DNA of 64,000 nt from Planctomycetota bacterium (GTDB lineage Bacteria; Planctomycetota; Phycisphaerae; Phycisphaerales; Phycisphaeraceae), in the NCBI GenBank assembly GCA_016350165.1, contig CP066225.1, positions 992,001 through 1,056,000 of the forward strand, in the 5' to 3' direction. Below are positions 31,201-40,200 of this stretch, in pieces. The notes under the pieces were generated by a model that had not been told where the DNA came from, searched no databases, and saw only the letters and a list, made by a program, of their open reading frames with translations. How positions within the stretch are numbered: the first letter of the stretch is position 1; every line of letters begins with the position of its first letter. The position numbers and the translations under genes are program-made.

Positions 31201-34200
31201 ATCAACTTCAAACTCGAGTTCCGACTCGCCTGCAATCGTCAGCACACCAGAGCCGAGAGCATTGTCGTCGCGGATGGCGAGTACACCACTGTTCACAGTC
31301 ACACCGCCGGTGAATGTGTTACTGCCGCCCAGATAGAGCTTCCCTGGCCCGTCGTGGACAATACTGCCGCCATCACCGGAAATATCACCAGAGAAATTCA
31401 GATCGCACTCAACAGTGGTCGTGGTCATGACATGATCATTCAGATTAATATCATTATCAATCCAAACGTTGGCCCAATTGCTCGGATTTGTTCCTCCTTG
31501 AATTCCTGCATCACCGGTAAAGATCACGGTGCCGGTACCAAGTCGGTGGTAGTTTATACCGGAACTATTGACGCCAAGGAGTTCGATTGTGCCGCCAGCA
31601 ATCGTTGTATCACCGCTGTAAGTGTTGTAGCCGTTCAGCACAAGCGTGCCGTCGCCCTCTTTCACTAATCCGCTCGTGCCGCTGATATTACCGTCAAAGG
31701 TCAAATCGTTATCGCCGGATACGGTTAGGGTATCGTTCAAGGTAAAGGTGTTCGCAAGCGTGACGCTGCTGAGGCCAGCAGTTAATCCTGATGCGCCTGC
31801 TACTGTGACAGAGCCGGTGCCAAACGCGTCGTCGCTGTTGACTGTGGTCACGCCGCCATTCAGCGTAGTGCCGCCAGTAAACGTATTGGCACCGCCGAGT
31901 GCCAGCGTGCCGGTTCCTGTTATCGCCAATGAACCCGTGCCTGAAATCACACCATCAAATGTCGTATCGTCATCGCCGCCAATCGTGAGCGTGTTGTCTT
32001 GAAGATTGACTTCACCGCCTGTAGAACCACCGCCGGTCAGCCCGCCGATCGTCTCGTTTGCATTGAGTTGCAACATTGCACCGGCAACATCAGCAATAAC
32101 CACGAGGCTACTATCACCAATCGCGTTACCACCTTCAGCGATGATTGCGCCAGCATCAATATTGGTACCGCCGCTGTATGTGTTGGTTCCGGTCAGCGTT
32201 AACGTGTGATCCCCATCTGTTTTATTTAATCCGCTCACGCCACTAATATCACCGCCGAGTGTCAGATCATTGGAACCAATAACCTGCAATTCAGTTTCCA
32301 ATACGATGTCATTCGCAATCGCAACACCATCGACGCCAGCACGTAATGATGCTGTTGCAGGAGGATCAGTTGGCAAACCTGATATCGGTGTTGTGTCCAC
32401 CGTGAGCGTGCCGGTGCCGAGTGCATTATCGTGGCTAACTTGGAGTATGCCCGTATCAAACGTCGTACCACCGGTATACGAGTTGTCACCACTTAGCGTC
32501 AGCGTGACGTCATTACTACTATCTTGTGTTAAGGCGCCATCGCCACTAATCACACCCGTCAAGTTCATATACGAGGAATAGTAATCAAGCTCTAAATCCG
32601 CATTCAATACGATATCGTTATCAAGCGTTAGGTTCTTAAAATAAGATGACATTCGCGAGGCACTATTAATCGTCAACACGCCGGTGCCGAGACCGGTATC
32701 AGTATAAACGTAAAGTGTACCACCGTTCATTGTCACACCGCCAGTGAATGTGTTATCAGCATCCAGGACTAGTCTCAATGGCCCGTTGTGAACAATACTG
32801 CCGCCATCACCGGAGATACTACCGTAAAATCTCAAAATGGTCTCATCAGTGGAAGTAGTCAAGGTATAACTATCCAGATCAATATCATTATAAATATTAA
32901 CTACCTCCGAAGACTGCTTTTCTCCAGATCGAATTTCCGCATCACCCATCAATTCCACGGTGCCGAAGCCAAGTCTATTTCCCATCTGGCCACTATCACG
33001 TCCACCCAAGAGTACGACCGTACCACCATGAATTTCTGTGCCGCCGCTATAAAGGTTGAAACCGTTTAGATAAAGCGTGCCACCACCCTTTTTTATCAAT
33101 CTGCCGTTGCCGACGTTTGTGGTGATGTTGCCAAATTCGCTGATGACGTCGCCGTCGTCGAAGATGTTAGCGTTAAGGGTTAAATCAAGGTCGCCATCAA
33201 CCGTTAAGGTACTATCCTCACTCATGGTAAAGGCATTAGCGACCCACACGCCATCTTCGTCATCGACGCCGGAGAGTAGTGATACCGCTCCGTTCAAGGT
33301 GATTGATTCGGTGCCGAACGCGCTGTCGCTGCCGATAACGACGATGCTACCATCATTCATCGTGGTGTCGCCAGTGTACGTGTTTGCACCATTCAACGTG
33401 AGCGTGCCGCCGCCGCCGTTAATGATCAATGGACCAAAACTGCTAATCACACCGTTGAGTGTCATATCATTGTTCTGATAAAAATGTAATCCTCCGCCGT
33501 AATCGATAGCAAAATTATTATCAAGTATTGCGCCGGTGTTTTCGCGAGAGTGTACGGCTACATACGATGTCGTTGTAAGTGTGCCGGTGCCAAATGCGTT
33601 GTCACTGTAAACGTACATTTGACCTTCTGCGTTCACATCGCCAGCGAAGCCTGAGTTATCGCCGTGCAATTTTATGATAGCACTCACGGTTGAATATCTT
33701 GCATCAAGAACAAGAAGAGCCTCGTCATTACCGATGATATCGCCATACAATTCTATGGTATGACCTTTATTTTCCACAGTTACTGCATGACTATTGATAT
33801 TGATGTTGTTATTTATATAAATCTGATCTGATTTATTAGGATCATCGGTTTGAATTGTCGCATCACCCGTAAAGGTGATGGTACCGTAATCGCCGTTACC
33901 GTCGGCACCGCCGAATGCACTGCTGTTGCCAGTTATATCGATAATGCCATCAGAAATGGTCGTATCGCCGGTGTATGTGTTGGTGCCGCTGAGTGTCAGT
34001 GTGCCGCTACCCACCTTCAGCAGCTCGCCATCACCTGAGATCACACCCGACAGCGTCATGTCGCCCAGCTCACCCACCGTAAAGGTCTGGCCAGGATCAA
34101 TCGCGATGTCATTATCAAGATCGGTCACGATGTCGGCAACGATCAATTCCGCGCTGCCAAGGATGGTTAGCGTCCCGTCGCCCAGTGCATCGTCGTTCAT

Positions 34201-37200
34201 CACCTGCAGGATGCCGCCGCTGACGAGCGTCGCGCCCGTATACGTATTATGACCGCTCAGTGTCAGCGTGCTGTCGCCTTCTTTGGTCAGCCCGCCTTCT
34301 CCATCGATGTCGCCTGTGAGCAGCAGGTCGTAGGCCCCGCTCACTGTCAGGATGCTGTTCAGGCCAATGGTAAAATCGTTGCTCAGAGTGCGGTCGTCGT
34401 GATCTGACTCTAAGCTTGTATTAGCCGTCACGCTGATAACGCCAGCGCTGTCGCCGAAGGCGCTGTCGCTCCCCGCAATCACCGCACCACCCGACAGCGT
34501 TGTGTCGCCGGTGTACGTGTTGGTACCGCTGAGCGTCAGCGTGCCAGCGCCTTCTTTGATCAATGCGCCCGTGCCGGAAATAACATCGGTAAGCGTCAGA
34601 TCATTATCGCCGGAGATGGTTAAGTCGTCATTCAACGTAAAAGCGTTCGCAAGCGAGATGCTGCTGAGGCCGGCACTTAAATCTGCTGCGCTGTTCAGGG
34701 TTACCGAGCCAGTGCCGAACGCGCTGTCGTTGCCGACCACGACGATGCTGCCAGCATTTAGTTCGGTGCCGCCTTGATACGTGTTCGCACCATTTAGTGT
34801 TAGCGTACCGCTAGCGCCTGGGCGAGTACCCAATCTGCCTGTACCGCTAATCACACCGTTGAGGGTCATATCATTGCCAACATCAAGCTGTAATAGGTTG
34901 TAAGGACCACCGTAATCGGTGACAACCATATTATTATCAAGCACGACACTACTGCCAGAAATTAAGGTTAGATACTTTCCGGACATATTTGTAAGTGTGC
35001 CGGTGCCAAGTGCGTCGTCATTGTAAACCCAAATATGACCTGACGCGGTTATATCACCAGCGAAAGACGAGTTATCGCCAAATAGGCTTATGATACGCAG
35101 AGAGCCTGCAAGATCTGCATCGAGAACAAGAAGGCTGTCTTCATCACCGGAAATATCACCATTGAGTTGTAGAGTACCAGATACAGAACTACCCAGTCTC
35201 TTGACGGTTACGTCATGACTACCAAGATCAATGTCATTATATACATCAATGTTAACCATACTGGTATCTATGGTCGCATCACCCGTAAAGGTCACGGTAC
35301 CGTAATCGCCGTTACCGTCGGTACCGCCGAATGCTTGATTGGTGCCATCGATATAGACTGTGCCACCGGAAATGGTCGTGTTGCCGGTGTATGTGTTGGT
35401 GCCGCTGAGTGTCAGTGTGCCGCTGCCTGTTTTGGCTAATGCGCCCGTACCGCTAATCACATTGGAAAGCGTCAGATCATTGTCGCCGGAGATGGTTAAG
35501 TCGTCATTCAACGTCACAGCGTTACCAAGCGTAACACTGCTCGTACCTGCGCTTAATTCAGAAGCGCCATCCACGGTTAATGAACCAGTGCCAATCGCAT
35601 TATCGTTGCCGACGGCAATGCCGCCAGCAGACAGCGTCGTGCCACCGGTGTATGTGTTGGTACCAGTCATCGCCAGTGTGCCGGTGCCGTCCTTGATCAC
35701 GCCCACCGGCGTACTCGTTTGGGAAAAGCTCCCGGAGAAGGTCGCACTGTCGCTTCCGGCTACCGTGAAGGTGAAGTCCCCGAAGTTAGTCGGGAAGGTG
35801 ACGTTTTCGCTATTGTCGTCGCCATCAGCCAGCGTGATCGAAGTGCGATAGACATCGAGCGTCACATCGTTACCGTCGCCGCCGACCGTATTGACAGCCG
35901 AAAAAAAGTCGCTCTGAGTATTCAGGTCGGTTCCGGAGGCAAACGTCCCGGTCACCGCATCGACGCCATCATTCTCGATGATCGTATGCGCGGTCAAAAT
36001 CGCAAGGCTGCCGATGGAGCCAAAGGATTGAAGATCGAGTGTTGCATCGGTAATGTCGACCGTGCCCGTGACGTCGATCGTATCGGAAGCACCTGCGGCA
36101 TCGATTTCGATTTCGACTGTGCCAGCAACCGCAAGATCCCCGGTGTAAAGGGTGCCGATGGAATTGCCGGGCGCGATCGTGCCGCCGCTGGCAACCGTCA
36201 CTGCGTCTGAAAGCGTCCCCGTCCCAGCCAACGTGCCGCCGTTAACGGTTACTGCGCCGCCGAGCGCATTGTTCACCGCCAGCGTGCCGCCGCTGATCGT
36301 CGTCGGGCCGGTAAAGATATTGGTGCCGCTGAGTGTCAGTGTGCCGCTGCCATTTTTCACTAAGCTGCCCGTGCCGGAAATCACATCCGCGTAGGTCAGA
36401 TCATTCGAACGATTGAATGCAAGCGTGCCATTATTAAGAACGTCACCCAGAATCGAACCGGTCGTACCACCGTTACCAATCTGCAGCGTTCCCGCGGAGA
36501 TCGTCGTGCCACCGCTGTAGATGTTGGTGCCGCTCAGCACAAGCGTACCAGCGCCTTCTTTGGTTAAGACGCCGCTGCCATCAATCACGCCGGTAAGTGC
36601 CAAATCATGACCTGTATCGCCGGAGATGGTTAAGTCATCATTCAGCGTGAAAGCATTCGCAAGCGAGATGCTGCTCGCACCAGCACTTAAATCTGTTGTG
36701 CCATTCACGGTTACCGAACCGGTGCTGAACGCGCTGTCGTTGCCGACCACGATGTTGCCTGCATATAGCGTGGTGCCGCCTTCATACGTGTTCGCACCAT
36801 TTAGTGTTAGCGTACCGCTAGAGCTCGGGTGAGTAGCCAATCTACCTGTACCACTAATCACACCGTTAAGGGTCATATCACTTTGAACCCTAAGCTGTAA
36901 TAGGTCGTAAAAAGGATGGTGATCGGTGACCTCCATATTATTCTCAAGCACGACACTACTGCCAGAAGCTAAGGTTAGATCCTTGTCGGACATATTTCTA
37001 AGTGTGCCGGTGCCAAGCGCGTTGTCATTGTAAACGTAAAGGTTACCTGACGCGGTTATATCACCAGCGAAAGACGAGTTATCGCCACGTAGGATTATGA
37101 CATTCAGATTGCCCGTAATTTCATTGTATGCATCGAGAACAAGATGGCTGTCGTCTTCACCGGAAATATCACCATGGAGTCCCAGGGGGAGACCACCAGT

Positions 37201-40200
37201 AAGGTTCTCGAAGGTTACCTCATGACTACCAAGATTGATGTCATTATGTACAGAAATACCATCAGTACTGCTATCTATGGTCGCATTACCCGTAAAGGTC
37301 ATGGTACCGTAATCGCCGTTGACGTCGGTACCGCCGAATGCAGCGTTGGTGTTATCGATATAGATTGTGCCACCAGAAATGGTCGTGTCGCCGGTGTACG
37401 TGTTGATGCCGCTAAGCGTCAGCGTGTTGCTGCCATTTTTCACTAAGCTGCCCGTGCCGGAAATCACATCCGCATAGGTCAGATCATCCGAACGATTGAA
37501 TGCAAGTGTGCCATTATTAAGAACGTCACCCTGAATCGAACCCGTCGTGCCGCCGTCGCCGATCTGTAGCGTTCCACCGGAGATCGTCGTGCCGCCGCTG
37601 TACGTGTTGGTGCCGCTGAGCACAAGCGTACCAGCGCCGGTTTTTGCTAATGCGCCGCTGCTGGTACCGTCGCTAATCACATTGGTAAGCGTCAGATCAT
37701 TGTCGCCGGAGATCGTTAGTGTATCACTCAATGTGACAGCGTTCGCAAGTGTGACGCTGCTCGCACCAGCGCTTAGTTCAGAAGCGCCGTCTACGGTTAA
37801 TGAACCTGTGCTGATCGCATCGTCGTTGCCGACTGTGATGCCACCGGCTGAAAGTGTCGTGCCGCCGCTGTAAGTATTGACACCGTTCAGCGTCAGCGTG
37901 CCGCTGCCTGTTTTTATCAAGGCGCCTGTGCCGTCAATCACATCGTCAAGCGTCAGATCATTGTCGCCGGAGATGGTTAAGTCATCATTCAACGTAAAAG
38001 CGTTCGCAAGCGTGATGCTGCTGATGCCGGCACTTAAATCTGTTGTGCCATCCACAGCGACTAAGCCGGTGCCGAACGCGCTGTCGTTGCCGACCACGAC
38101 GATGTTGCCTGCATATAGCGCGGTGCCACCTTCATACGTATTCGCACCATTTAGTGTTAGCGTACCGCTATAGCCTGGATCAGTACCCAATCTGCCTGTA
38201 CCGCTAATCACACCGTTAAGGGTCATATCATGACCAACCCTAAGCTTTAATAGGCTGTGAGCTTTACTGTAATAGGTGACCTCCATGTTATTATTAAGCA
38301 CTACACTACTGGCAGCAGTTAAGGTTAGATACTTTCCGGACATATTTTTAAATGTGCCGGTGCCAAGTGCGTCGTCATTGTAAACCTTAATAATACCTGA
38401 CGCGGCTATATCACCAGCGAAAGACGAGTTATCACCATGTATTGCCATGTCATACAGAACGGTTCCAAGATTTGCATCGAGAACAAGAAGACTGTTTGCA
38501 TCGCCGGAAATATCACCCTCGAAGAATAGGGAGTTACTACCAGTATGGTTCGTGAAGGTTACGCCATAACTACCAAGATCGATGTCATTATGTATATTAA
38601 TGCCATCACTGGCATCTACGCTCGTGTCACCTTCAAATATCACGGTGCCATATTCGCCGTTGCCATCGGTACCGCCGAATGCTTGATCGGTGCGATCGAT
38701 ATAGATTGCGCCACCGGAAATGGTCGTGTCGCCGGTGTACGTGTTGATGCCGCTGAGTGTCAGCGTGTTGCTGCCATTTTTCACTAAGCCGCCCGTACCT
38801 GAAATCACACCCGCATAGGTAATATCATCCGAACGATTGAATGCAAGTGTGCCATTATTAAGAACGTCACCCTGAATCGAACCGGTCGTGCCGCCGTCAC
38901 CGATCTGCAACGTTCCCGCAGAGATCGTCGTACCGCCGGTGTATGTGTTGGTGCCGCTGAGTACAAGTGTGCCAGCGCCTGTTTTGGTTAATGCGCCGCT
39001 GCTGGTACCGTCACTAATCACATTGGAAAGCGTCAGATCATTGTCGCCCGAAACAGTTAAGGTATCGCTCAAAGCGATTGCATTCGCAAGTGTGACGCTG
39101 CTCGCGCCTGCACTTAATTCAGATGCGCCGTCCACGGTTAATGAACCTGTGCTGATCGCGTTGTCGTTGCCGACCGTGATGCCACCGGCTGAAAGTGTCG
39201 TACCGCCGCTGTAAGTATTGACACCGTTCAGCGTCAGCGTGCCAGCGCCTGTTTTTATTAAGGCGCCTGTGCCGCTGATCACATCGGTAAGCGTCAGATC
39301 ATTGTCGCCGGAGATGGTTAAGTCGTCATTCAACGTGAAAGCGTTCGCAAGCGTGAAGCTGCTGAGGCCAGTATTTGCATTGAAACCAGCACTTAAATCT
39401 GCTGCGCTGTTCAGGGTGACCGAGCCGGTGCCGAACGCGCTGTCGTTGCCGACCACGACAATGCTGCCTGATCTTAGCGTGGTGCCGCCTTCATACGTGT
39501 TCGCACCATTTAATGTTAGCGTACCGCTAGTGCTCGGCCCAGTCCACAACCTGCCTGTTCCGCTAATCACACCGTTAAGGGTCATATCATTCTTAAGCCA
39601 AAGTATTAATAGGTCATAACCACCGTGTTTGGTGACAGTCATATCGTTATCAAGCACTACACTAGAGCCAGCAACTAAGCTTAGATACTTTCCGGGCATA
39701 TTTGTAAGTGTGGCGTCGCCAAGTGCGTTGTCATTGTGAACGTAAAGGTCGCCTGACGCGGTTATATCACCAGCAAAAGACGAGTTATCGCCTTCTAGGC
39801 TTATGATACGCAGATAGCCATCAAGATCTGCATCGAGAACAAGATGGCTGTCTTCATCACCGGAGATATCACCTTTGAGGATTAGATCACCAGATATATC
39901 ACTACTCAGTCTCTCGATGGTTACCTCATGACTATCAAGATCGATGTCATTATGTACATCAATGCCAACAGGACCGATCTCTATGGTCGCATCACCCGTA
40001 AAGGTCACGATACCGTAATCGCCGTTACCGTCGGCACCGCCGAATGCAGCATTGGTGTTATCGATATAGATTGTGCCATCAGAAATGGTCGTGTCGCCGG
40101 TGTACGTGTTAATGCCGCTGAGTGTCAGCTTGTTGCTGCCATTTTTCACTAAGCCGCCCGTGCCGGAAATCACATCCGCATAGGTAATATCATCCGAACG